From positions 1-64,000 of the forward strand of contig NZ_CANSMR010000017.1 in the NCBI RefSeq assembly GCF_947648125.1: a DNA stretch of 64,000 nucleotides. Direction: 5' to 3'. The stretch comes from an uncultured Bradyrhizobium sp. Its GTDB lineage: Bacteria; Pseudomonadota; Alphaproteobacteria; Rhizobiales; Xanthobacteraceae. Made by a program: the position numbers and the translations under genes. Shown here piece by piece: positions 34,512-42,627 of this stretch (position 1 is its first letter; the number at the start of each line of letters is the position of its first letter). The notes beneath the pieces were generated by a model. That model saw only the letters and a program-made list of their open reading frames with translations, searched no databases and was not told the origin of the DNA.

Positions 34512-34647
34512 GTCGTCCCGGCCCAGTGCGCAATTGCGCACGGGGGCCGGGACCCATACGCCGCGGCCGGCGCAATGGGCACGCGGCCAGACGGCTTTCT
34601 AACAACACCCATTTGTGGTTATGGGTCCCGGCTTTCGCCGGGACGAC
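34512..34647. repeat. Dispersed palindromic repeat, family E
   Basis: The arms start GTCGTCCCGGC and end GCCGGGACGAC, with inner GGGACCCATA/TTATGGGTCCC arms. It lies between the convergent binding-protein and adenylate cyclase genes and may act as a two-way terminator. Confidence 0.8.
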
Positions 34648-34663
34648 AGCTGGTTTGCGGCGC

Positions 34664-36898
34664 CTATTTCGTCGTCAACGCAAAGGCGCCGTCCCAATCG
34701 TCCGGCGGCGGCTCCTTCTGGAAGGCGCGGATCCGTACCTCGTAGAGGCGGTAGAGATATTGCAGCGTCTGCGCCTCGTCGGTCTTGCGGCCGCGCTCGA
34801 TCGCGGCGAGCGCGCCGTCCCAATCGCGGCCGCGGTAGCAGGCGAGCATCTCGATGGTCAGGTTGCGCAGCCGCTGGAAGCGGCCGGAATTCGCCACGTC
34901 CTCGCGCCCGGCGATCGCGTAGATCACCTCGGGCTCCTTCTTGCCCTTCACCATGATGAAGTCGAGTTCGAGGATCGCGAACTTCTCCTTCACCGCGAGC
35001 GCGGTCTTCGATCCCACGATGATCGGGAAGCCGTACTCCTTGGACTGCCCCTCCAGCCGCGCCGCCAGATTGACGCTGTCGCCGAGCACCGAATAATTGA
35101 ACTTGAGATCAGACCCCATATTGCCGACCACGCAGGTGCCGGTGTTGAGGCCGACGCCGATGTTGAGCGGCACATAGACGTGGCCACCTTCCTGCGCTTC
35201 CTGTTCGCGCTTGCGGTTGAGGTCGCCGACGTGCTGCAGCATGTCAAGCGCGGCGTCGCAGGCGTTGAGCTGGTGCTGCTTGTCGTCGAGCGGCGCATTC
35301 CAGAATGCCATGATGGCGTCGCCCATGTATTTGTCGATATACCCTTTGCGGGCGAGGATCGCGTTGGTGAGCGGCGTGAGGAAACGGTTCATCAGCGCCG
35401 TGAGGCCCTGCGGATCGCGCTTGTAGGTTTCCGAGATCGAGGTGAAGCCGCGCATGTCCGAGAACATGATGGTCATCTCGCGCTCTTCGCCGCCGAGCAC
35501 GAGCCGCTCCGGCGATTGCGCCAGCTGCTCGACCAGCGCGGGCGACATGTACTGCACGAATTGCGACCTGATCTGCCGGCGCTGCTGCTGTTCGCGCACG
35601 AAGGCGGAGAAGATCAGGGTGAGATAGATTGCCGTGGTCGACATCAGCGGATAAGTGAAATCGATCAGGAGCCGGTGCTGGGAATAGAAATACCAGGACG
35701 TGCCGGTCAGCACCGAGGCGAACATCCCGCCGACAACCACGAGCGTGATCGGACCGAACTTCGGCGCGAAGGCGATGACCAGGAGCCCCATGATCAGCGC
35801 AGCGAAGAACTCGATGCCGATGCCGTAGTTCGGCTGCGAAACGACGTCGCCGGTCAGCGCGCTCTCCAGCACTTGGGCGTGGACCTCGACGCCGGGCATC
35901 GCCGGCGTTACCGGCGTGGTCTTGATGTCGTTCAGCCCGACCGCTGAGGTGCCGATCACGATCAGCTTGCCGGCGATCCTGTCCGGCGGCACCCGCCCAT
36001 CCAGCACGTCGACGGCGGAGACGTAGATCGAGGGGTCTCGGCGCGCGTAGTGGATCCAGAGCTGGCCGTGGAGATCGGTCGGGATCGCAAAGCCCCTGAG
36101 GCCCAGGCTCTTGATACCGGCCTTGTCGGCCTTGATCAGGATCGTGCCCGAGCCGCTCGCCACCCGCAGCATCTCGAAGCTCAGCGACGGCATGGTGATG
36201 CCCTGCGCCACCATGATCATCGGCACCCGCCTGACGATGCCGTCGCGTTCCGGCCTGATCGTGAACAGGCCTCGCCCGGCCGCGGCCTCCTCCAGCAGCG
36301 GCACGTTGCGCAGCAACCCCGGAAACATGAACATGAAGGGCTGCGGCTCTTCGCCGAGCGTCGCTAGTCCGGTGACCGGGAGCTTCTCGTTAAGGTCGGC
36401 GCGCACGTTGGGCCCGCCGGATTCGCCGAGCACCACGCGCGAGTTCTTGATGGCGTCGGCCAGGATGCTGTCGTTGCTCGGCAGCTGCCGCAGCCTGGCG
36501 CGCATCTCCTCATCGAGGCTGCTGAACGTATCGGCCGCGATATCGGGGTTGAGGCGGTCGGGCTCGGAGAACACCGCGTCGAACGCGATCACCACGGCGC
36601 CGAGCCGGGTGAGGTTGATGACGATGTCGGCAAGCCGCGTCCGCGGCCACGGCCATTGTCCGAGCCGGGGGTCAGCGAGGCTCTTCTCGTCGATATCGAC
36701 GATGGTGACGGGCCGCGCGGTCTTCTGGCGCGGTTCGATCACCTGGAACGTGTCGAACGTCCTGACGCGAAGCTCCTGCACCGGAGCCGGATCCGCGATC
36801 CGCAGCGCGGCAAAGCCGATCAACAGCGCCACGCAGGCCAGCCGCGCATAGCCGAAGCGCCGTCCGAACCACCTTCGTATCGCCTTCAGCCGTCTCAT
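34664..36898 (-). CDS. CHASE2-domain receptor adenylate cyclase
   Basis: A 744-residue membrane receptor that should make cAMP. After one membrane helix (about 18-34) comes an extracytoplasmic CHASE2 domain (about 45-350), then three helices (about 358-435) and a class III cyclase domain (about 470-660). All catalytic residues are visible: metal Asp481 and Asp527, adenine-selecting Lys523 and Asp607, and Asn610/Arg614 in SVNLAARLE. The Lys/Asp pair predicts ATP, not GTP, as substrate. It lies 92 bases after the FecR/VCBS protein gene in the same direction, so they are probably one operon. What the CHASE2 domain senses is not known; the FecR-type neighbour is a candidate. Confidence 0.9.
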   Translation of the reverse strand: MRRLKAIRRWFGRRFGYARLACVALLIGFAALRIADPAPVQELRVRTFDTFQVIEPRQKTARPVTIVDIDEKSLADPRLGQWPWPRTRLADIVINLTRLGAVVIAFDAVFSEPDRLNPDIAADTFSSLDEEMRARLRQLPSNDSILADAIKNSRVVLGESGGPNVRADLNEKLPVTGLATLGEEPQPFMFMFPGLLRNVPLLEEAAAGRGLFTIRPERDGIVRRVPMIMVAQGITMPSLSFEMLRVASGSGTILIKADKAGIKSLGLRGFAIPTDLHGQLWIHYARRDPSIYVSAVDVLDGRVPPDRIAGKLIVIGTSAVGLNDIKTTPVTPAMPGVEVHAQVLESALTGDVVSQPNYGIGIEFFAALIMGLLVIAFAPKFGPITLVVVGGMFASVLTGTSWYFYSQHRLLIDFTYPLMSTTAIYLTLIFSAFVREQQQRRQIRSQFVQYMSPALVEQLAQSPERLVLGGEEREMTIMFSDMRGFTSISETYKRDPQGLTALMNRFLTPLTNAILARKGYIDKYMGDAIMAFWNAPLDDKQHQLNACDAALDMLQHVGDLNRKREQEAQEGGHVYVPLNIGVGLNTGTCVVGNMGSDLKFNYSVLGDSVNLAARLEGQSKEYGFPIIVGSKTALAVKEKFAILELDFIMVKGKKEPEVIYAIAGREDVANSGRFQRLRNLTIEMLACYRGRDWDGALAAIERGRKTDEAQTLQYLYRLYEVRIRAFQKEPPPDDWDGAFALTTK

Positions 36899-36990
36899 AC
36901 CGTCTGGATATCACGCGCGGAGGGTTGTTCCAATCGAGCAGACGTTGCGCAATGCAGGATCCAGTCGGCTTTTCAGGAGGCCGACGCCCA

Positions 36991-39900
36991 TCACGTATAA
37001 TGAATGATGAAGTCGTTCTGGGACAAACTCGCCTTCGAGACATTGTGCAACGTGATCGTATCGGCACTGTCGACCGTGATCAGCGTATCGGCCGAATTGG
37101 TCGGCGACGTCGCCACATGCTGATCGAACCAGCTGCTGAAGGTGCTTGTCGAGACGACCGTCGACAGGTCGATCTGGTCCTGGCCCGGCGTAAAGTTCAG
37201 GATCGTGTCGTGGTTGAAGTTCGGCGCAAACACGAACTTGTCCTGATAGCCCGATCCGAAGAACACGTCCTTGTCGCTGGTGCCCGTCAGCGTCACCGGC
37301 TGAGACGGATTTTGCTGGACATTGAAGATCAGATTGACCGCGTCGCTCGCGCCATGGCCGTCGGTCACGGAGAGCGCTATCTTGTCGGTCGCCGGCGGGG
37401 TCTGGCCCGGATCGTAGACAAGGCCCGGCGACCCGAGCGCGGTGTTGATAGCCGAGAGATGGCCGAGCAGCGCCGGCGGCGCGACGCTGCTGCCCGAACC
37501 GGGGTTCGTCGCGGCAGCCAGGGTGAAGTTCTCGTTGGCGCCGGCATCGACATCCGTGACCGTCAGCCCGGAGATCGTTTCGGTCCCATTGGGATTTTCG
37601 GTGATGCTGATGTTGTCGGTATGGATCACCGGCGCGTCGTTGGCGCCGACCACATCGACCGTCAGCGTCGCAGTCCCGGTCGCGCCATGGGCATCGATGG
37701 TCTCGACGGTGAACGTGTCGGCATAGGTGCCCTTGGCCAGCGCATTGATCGCGGCGGAGTCGGGAACGTAGCTGTAAGTGCCATCCGGATTAACCGTGAG
37801 CGAGCCGTAGAGGCCCGCGATCGAGGAGTTGACCGCGACGTGGTCCGAATTGAGGGCGGCATAGGTCAGCGTCGCAGTCTCGCCATCGTCGACGTCATGG
37901 CCGTGCAGCGCGCCGGTGAGCGGGCTGAACGTGTCGTACGCAGCGGTATCGGTGAGCGTGCCGGCGTTGACGTCAGCCAGCGTCGGTGCGTCGTTGGCGC
38001 CGTTGATCGTAATCGTCACGGGCGTGGTGATGACGCCGCCATGATGGTCATCGATCTGGACCGTATATTTCAACGTCAGCGTCTCGCCGACGGCGAGGTA
38101 GTCGAAATTCTGGTCCGCAGCCGAGAACGTCCAGGTGGACGATCCAATCCCGCCATGGGTCGCATCCGTCAACGTGCCCAGCGACAGCCAGTTCAGGATG
38201 GTGGACTGGTCCTCGGGCAGGCCCGTGGTCGCGCCGGACTCGGCCACACCGGTGATGCTCACCGTGTGGGTGTCGCTGAGGTCCACATCGGTGAACGTCA
38301 CGGTGCCCGATGCGCTGTCCGGCTTGGATGAACCGGTCGTGTCGGGCTGCTCGGCGATGGTGGCCGCCTGCGCTTGAGACGTGACGGTCGGCGCATCGTT
38401 GCTGCCGGTAATCGTGATCGTCACCGGTTCGCTGATCACGCCACCATGATGGTCGTCGATCTTGACTGTGTAGGTCAGCGTCAGCGTCTCGCCGGCGGCG
38501 AGATAATCGAAATTCTTGTCCGCGGCCGAGAAGGTCCAGGCCTGCGATCCGTTCACATGGCCGGTCGAATCCGTCAGCGTCCCCAGCGACAGCCAGTTCA
38601 GGACCGTGGACTCGTCCTCAGGCAGGCCTGTGGTCGTGCCGGATTCCGCGACGCCGGTGATGGACACGGTATGGGTGTCGCTGAGATCGACGTCGGCAAA
38701 CGCCACCGCGCCTTGAGCCACGTCCGGCTTGGTCGAGCCGGTCTCCCCGATCGCCTCGGTGATCGAGGCAGTCGGCGGCGCCGATGTGAATGTCGGAACG
38801 TCGTTGGTGCCGGTGATGGTGATCGTGACCGGCTGGGTGACGACGCCGCCATGGTGGTCGTCGACCTGGATCAGGTAGGTCAGCGTCAGCTTCTCGCCGG
38901 CCGCCAGATAGTCGAAATTCTTGTCGGCGGCCGAGAACGTCCAGGCGCTGGATCCGGTGACGCCGCCGGTCGAATCCTTCAGCGTGCCGAGCGACAGCCA
39001 GCTCAGGATCGTCGCCTGATCGGGGAGCCCGGTGGTCACGCCCGTTTCGGTGACACTGGCAACGCTAACGCTGTGGGTGTCGCTGAGATCGACATCGGTG
39101 AAGGTCACGGTGCCGGACGCGGTATCGGGATTCGTCGAACCGGTTACGCCCTCGGCCTCGGTGATGGCTGCTGCCTGGGTCGGCGAGGTAATCACCGGCT
39201 TGTCGTCGGTGCCGACGATCGTGATCGTGACGGGGACCGTGACGACGCCGCCATGATGGTCGTCGATCTGGATCGTGTAGATCAGCGTCAGGGTCTCGCC
39301 GGCAGCGAGATAATCGAAACTCTTGTCGGCGGCCGAGAACGTCCAGGAGCGCGATCCCATCACGCCGTCGGTCGAATCGGTCAGCGTGCCCAGCGACAGC
39401 CAGCTCAGCATGGTGGCCTGGTTGGGAATTCCGCCAGTGAAGCCGGTCGCGGTGACGCCGGTGATGGCGACCGTGTGGGTGTCGGTCAAATCGGCATCGG
39501 TAAACGTCACCGTGCCATGCGCCGTATCGTGCACGGAGGAATTCGTCGTCCATGGGAGTTCGGTGATCGAACCGACCTGCGCCGAGGACGTCACGACCGG
39601 CGTGTCGTTGGTGCCGGTGATCGTGATGGTGATAGTCTTGAATGCGGTCTCGTTGCTCAGCGCGTAGTTGTTGTCGACGCGCACCATATAGGTGAGCGTC
39701 AGCGTTTCGCCGGCGGCGAGGAAGTCGAAGGCGCCGTCGGCAAGGCTGTAGGTCCAGGTTGCCGAGCCGATGTTGCTGTTCAGCGGATTGGGGTCGAGCA
39801 GCACCGGGACCTCGACCGCCGCGATCGCCGCCTGTTCCGCCGCCGTCAGCGACGAGGTGACGTCGTTGCCGCTGGCGTCGTGGTAGCTGAACGTACTGAA

Positions 39901-41154
39901 GTTGATCGTTGCAGTCGGCTTGTCGCCGAGATTGACGTCCACCCAGGTGATCTGGCCGGTCACCGTGTCGGGCAGCGTGCTATGGGTCTGTCCGGGCTGT
40001 TCGGTGAACGCCGCATTCTGTGTCACGACATGCGGCGCCCCGGCAATGTGGTCGGACTTGATGGGCGCAGCCTGCGATCCGGGATTGTTGGTCAAACCGA
40101 GCAGAAAGTTGATCGGCACGAAAGCTTCGCCGGTCGCGAGCTTCAGGCCGATCGTGACCGGGACGACGCTGTCCGTGAAGTTCGTCGTGAGCTTGGTATT
40201 GGGATTCGAATTGTCGGTAAACTTCAACGCGAAAACGTCGGAGATGAGCTTCTGCGCATCGGTCGACAGTTGCGCCGACGAGACGAAGCTGACGCTGCCC
40301 TGGCCGTTGACGATGGTCTGGGTGCCGGCCTGATCGACGGTCGCGATCGGATTGAGCGTCGTCTTGTCGAACAGGATGTAGGAGCCGGTGCTGCCATCGG
40401 GCTCGACCAGCACCTGGAATTTGGCCGGCGGCACACCACCCGCGCCCTGCACGTCGAAATCGATCTCGACCAGCACTGCGGTGCCGCGGATGCCCATGGT
40501 CGCAACCGGCGTATCGACCTTCATGTCGCCATGCTTGGCGGTCGCGCCGGCAACGAATGAGATCGTGCCCGAGACGAGGCTCATCAGCGACGAGTTGCTC
40601 GACCCGTTCGGGTCGTAGATCATCTCGTTCAGCACCATCTTGGCGTTTGGTCCGAGACCGAACACGGTGCCGTCGATGAAGGTAATGCCGAGCGTCGAGT
40701 CGCCGCCGGACTGCACCACGTCACCCTTGTTGACGTTGTCGCCCTGGTTCAGGACGATCGCGACACCATTGCGGATCGCGGTGGCGTTGCCCGCCAGCTT
40801 GGTGACGTGGCCGATGACCTTCGCCGGTTCCACCGCGCCGCCGGCCTGGGCATATTGGGTGTGGCCGGTGAGCGCGGCGACGAGGTCGCCGGTGAGATGC
40901 GCGCCTTCAGGCGACGCCAGGGCCGCGTGTTTCTCACCCTTGAAATAGTCGTGCAGGACGAGTTCCCGGTCGTCCTTCGAGATGACGAGATCGAGCCCGG
41001 TCCGCTTGAAGTCGCCGGTGAACAGCAATTGCCCGTCGTCGACGGTGATCGCGCCGGGCGGAGTGTGGGTGGAAACGCTGTCGACATGCACCGATCCACG
41101 GGCATAAGCGTCCGTGTTCGGCAAATAGCCGTCGAATTTCTCGACAAAGTTCAC
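36991..41154 (-). CDS. Large FecR/VCBS-repeat secreted adhesin-like protein
   Basis: A 1387-residue surface protein. Residues 110-230 resemble a FecR-type beta domain (IGHVTKLAGNATAIRNGVAI, DTPVATMGIRGTAVLVEI). Residues 375-515 are a divergent VCBS repeat. Residues 516-1052 hold four tandem VCBS repeats of about 134 residues with the recurrent core WTFSAADKNFDYLAAGETLT. Two cadherin-like domains follow (1053-1290). The C-terminus (1291-1387) has a hemolysin-type GTSDKDVFFGSG element and an uncleaved type I secretion-like end. There is no N-terminal Sec signal. The start is GTG 41154 with a weak ribosome-binding site, so a later start is possible. A LapG-like protease gene is divergent and an adenylate cyclase gene follows. 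Confidence 0.85.
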   Translation of the reverse strand: MNFVEKFDGYLPNTDAYARGSVHVDSVSTHTPPGAITVDDGQLLFTGDFKRTGLDLVISKDDRELVLHDYFKGEKHAALASPEGAHLTGDLVAALTGHTQYAQAGGAVEPAKVIGHVTKLAGNATAIRNGVAIVLNQGDNVNKGDVVQSGGDSTLGITFIDGTVFGLGPNAKMVLNEMIYDPNGSSNSSLMSLVSGTISFVAGATAKHGDMKVDTPVATMGIRGTAVLVEIDFDVQGAGGVPPAKFQVLVEPDGSTGSYILFDKTTLNPIATVDQAGTQTIVNGQGSVSFVSSAQLSTDAQKLISDVFALKFTDNSNPNTKLTTNFTDSVVPVTIGLKLATGEAFVPINFLLGLTNNPGSQAAPIKSDHIAGAPHVVTQNAAFTEQPGQTHSTLPDTVTGQITWVDVNLGDKPTATINFSTFSYHDASGNDVTSSLTAAEQAAIAAVEVPVLLDPNPLNSNIGSATWTYSLADGAFDFLAAGETLTLTYMVRVDNNYALSNETAFKTITITITGTNDTPVVTSSAQVGSITELPWTTNSSVHDTAHGTVTFTDADLTDTHTVAITGVTATGFTGGIPNQATMLSWLSLGTLTDSTDGVMGSRSWTFSAADKSFDYLAAGETLTLIYTIQIDDHHGGVVTVPVTITIVGTDDKPVITSPTQAAAITEAEGVTGSTNPDTASGTVTFTDVDLSDTHSVSVASVTETGVTTGLPDQATILSWLSLGTLKDSTGGVTGSSAWTFSAADKNFDYLAAGEKLTLTYLIQVDDHHGGVVTQPVTITITGTNDVPTFTSAPPTASITEAIGETGSTKPDVAQGAVAFADVDLSDTHTVSITGVAESGTTTGLPEDESTVLNWLSLGTLTDSTGHVNGSQAWTFSAADKNFDYLAAGETLTLTYTVKIDDHHGGVISEPVTITITGSNDAPTVTSQAQAATIAEQPDTTGSSKPDSASGTVTFTDVDLSDTHTVSITGVAESGATTGLPEDQSTILNWLSLGTLTDATHGGIGSSTWTFSAADQNFDYLAVGETLTLKYTVQIDDHHGGVITTPVTITINGANDAPTLADVNAGTLTDTAAYDTFSPLTGALHGHDVDDGETATLTYAALNSDHVAVNSSIAGLYGSLTVNPDGTYSYVPDSAAINALAKGTYADTFTVETIDAHGATGTATLTVDVVGANDAPVIHTDNISITENPNGTETISGLTVTDVDAGANENFTLAAATNPGSGSSVAPPALLGHLSAINTALGSPGLVYDPGQTPPATDKIALSVTDGHGASDAVNLIFNVQQNPSQPVTLTGTSDKDVFFGSGYQDKFVFAPNFNHDTILNFTPGQDQIDLSTVVSTSTFSSWFDQHVATSPTNSADTLITVDSADTITLHNVSKASLSQNDFIIHYT
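37999..39609 (-). repeat. Four tandem VCBS coding repeats, about 400 bp each
   Basis: Within the adhesin gene, four units begin at about 39609, 39210, 38808 and 38403 and end at 37999. They are similar in DNA as well as in protein, for example around the codons for DDHHGGV and WTFSAADKNFDYLAAGE. Such arrays can gain or lose units by recombination. Confidence 0.8.
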
Positions 41155-41160
41155 TGCGGA

Positions 41161-41400
41161 TCACCGCACGAAGGTTAATATTGGTAGAATATCCGAATGA
41201 TTACGCCTGCATATCATCGGATAAAGCTTCGCGAAACCATCCTGTGCTTTCGCGAGGTGCTCTGATTGCGCGGTTTGACTGGGTGTGACTTGGCTCACGC
41301 TCTCATGAGTCATGTATTTGCGACTCACATGACGGTACCATGAGATGGGATTCAAGCCAAGATGGGTACTGAGCCACGTATTCGTGGTATTCACTGACAT
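41161..41400 (-). CDS. Possible small ORF upstream of the adhesin gene, 79 aa
   Basis: An open frame from ATG 41400 (MSVNTTNTWLSTHLGLNPISW...) ends 6 bases before the adhesin start. It has lower GC and less typical codons than nearby genes and matches no family I know. It overlaps one CRP-like box, so it may be leader RNA and not a protein. An upstream ATG at 41442 is also in frame. Kept at low confidence because it would explain the lack of a good ribosome-binding site for the adhesin through coupling. Confidence 0.2.
   Translation of the reverse strand: MSVNTTNTWLSTHLGLNPISWYRHVSRKYMTHESVSQVTPSQTAQSEHLAKAQDGFAKLYPMICRRNHSDILPILTFVR
41284..41299. promoter_or_regulatory. CRP-like box 1
   Basis: TGTGACTTGGCTCACG matches the cAMP-CRP/FNR-type dyad TGTGA-N6-TCACA in 9 of 10 conserved positions. 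It lies 130 bases upstream of the adhesin start and recurs almost unchanged at 41468-41483. The adenylate cyclase in the same operon makes a cAMP-dependent site plausible. Confidence 0.5.
41306..41327. promoter_or_regulatory. Short inverted repeat next to CRP-like box 1
   Basis: TGAGTC and GACTCA form a 6-bp perfect dyad with a 10-base spacer, and a second dyad GTCATG/CATGAC overlaps it (41309-41333). It could bind a further regulator of the adhesin operon or fold in its leader RNA. Confidence 0.3.
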
Positions 41401-41467
41401 TTCTCTACTTGCCTTTATTTCCCCGCAGCCCCGAGAGGGCATTTGACCCCAATTTTCCGGCTAAAGC

Positions 41468-41483
41468 TGTGACCTGGCTTACA
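41468..41483. promoter_or_regulatory. CRP-like box 2
   Basis: TGTGACCTGGCTTACA has the same TGTGA-N6-TCACA layout with one mismatch (TTACA). It shares 13 of 16 bases with box 1, including most of the spacer. It lies 184 bases from box 1 and 266 bases before the LapG-like start, within the shared divergent region. Confidence 0.5.
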
Positions 41484-41748
41484 AATCGCAGCTATCCCGT
41501 GCGCAGATCGGCCGGGTTAACCAGAAGGCAAGGATGAGGCATTTCGCGGTGGAAAAAGGTTCGCTGGTCCGTTTCACAAATCGGTAAAGTTTTCGGGACC
41601 CGGACCACACGCCCTTTAGGCTCCCGCCCGGATTCCCCACATCTTAAGTTGATTCGAAGGGATCGTTGGCCATGCTGCCGGCATGAAACGATCCGGTCGC
41701 GTGCGCGGTGCAGTATCCACCCGTCGATGAGCGGACAGGGGGTGTCAC

Positions 41749-42501
41749 ATGGGTAACTCGCTTCGCTCGTTTGCGCTGCGCGCCGTCATGCTGGGCTTCG
41801 GCCTGGCCCTGGCCGCGCCGATTGCCGAGCTCAATGCCGCCTCGGTGCTTTCGCCCGGCCCGGCGACCCTCCTCAGAAAATCGACCGAGCCGTTCGGCCT
41901 GGCGACCAGCCTGCTTGCCGGCGGCGGCCTGCGCGACAAATGGCTCGGCGTGCAGCGCCAGCTTGCCGACGAATTGGAGCAGCTCGCAGCCTGCGAGAGC
42001 GACCGTGCGGGATGTGCGTCGCCGGAGGCGCTGCGGTTCCTGGCGATCGTCGATGCCGGACGCGCGCGCACCGGCCGCGCCCGTTTCGGCGAGATCAACC
42101 GCGCGATCAATCTGGCGATCCGCCCGGGCAGCGATCTTGCGACCTATGGCGAGCCCGACGTCTGGGCCACGCCGCTCGCCACCTTTGCCCGCGGCAGCGG
42201 CGATTGCGAGGACTACGCGATCGCGAAATTCGTGGCGCTCGGCAAGGCCGGCGTCGCGCCGGAAGATTTGCGCATCGTCGTCATGCATGACCTGCTCGGT
42301 GGCGAAGACCACGCCGTGGTCGCGGCGCGGCTCGACGGCCACTGGCTGACGCTCGATAACCGCCGCATGGCGATGATCGAGGATGCCGACATCAGGAGTT
42401 TTCGGCCGACCTTCGTGATCGACCAGAACGGCGTCAGCCGTTATGTCGATGCGCCGCTCGTCACCGAGGCCGCGTGGCGGCCGGCGGCTGGGGTGAATTA
42501 A
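41749..42501 (+). CDS. LapG-like transglutaminase-fold cysteine protease (BTLCP family)
   Basis: A 250-residue exported protease with an N-terminal signal peptide (about residues 1-30). The Cys-His-Asp triad of bacterial transglutaminase-like cysteine proteases is visible: Cys153 in GSGDCEDYAIAK, His188 in GEDHAVVAAR and Asp203 in TLDNRR. LapG proteases of this family release surface adhesins by cutting near their N-terminus. AGGGGG precedes the ATG by 6 bases. The gene is divergent from the large FecR/VCBS adhesin gene, an obvious candidate substrate. No LapD-type c-di-GMP receptor is encoded in the window. Confidence 0.87.
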   Translation: MGNSLRSFALRAVMLGFGLALAAPIAELNAASVLSPGPATLLRKSTEPFGLATSLLAGGGLRDKWLGVQRQLADELEQLAACESDRAGCASPEALRFLAIVDAGRARTGRARFGEINRAINLAIRPGSDLATYGEPDVWATPLATFARGSGDCEDYAIAKFVALGKAGVAPEDLRIVVMHDLLGGEDHAVVAARLDGHWLTLDNRRMAMIEDADIRSFRPTFVIDQNGVSRYVDAPLVTEAAWRPAAGVN

Positions 42502-42521
42502 GACCGCCAGACATAGTTTCC

Positions 42522-42600
42522 GTCATTGCGAGCGAAGCGAAGCAATCCATCCTTCCGCGAAAAAGGTGGATTGCTTCGTCGCTTCGCTCCTCGCAATGAC
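42522..42600. repeat. Dispersed palindromic repeat, family A
   Basis: A third family A element, arms GTCATTGCGAGCGAAGCGAA and the complement ending CTCGCAATGAC, filling the gap between the convergent protease and livK-type genes. Confidence 0.85.
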
Positions 42601-42627
42601 GACTGAATCGAGAGGAGCGCCTGCCCC

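Noticed and set aside
38374-40560. 728-codon plus-strand frame opposite the adhesin gene
   Set aside because: It is the antisense shadow of the VCBS repeats. Its product is rich in Arg, Asp and Gly with no domain, as expected from the complement of GC-rich codons.
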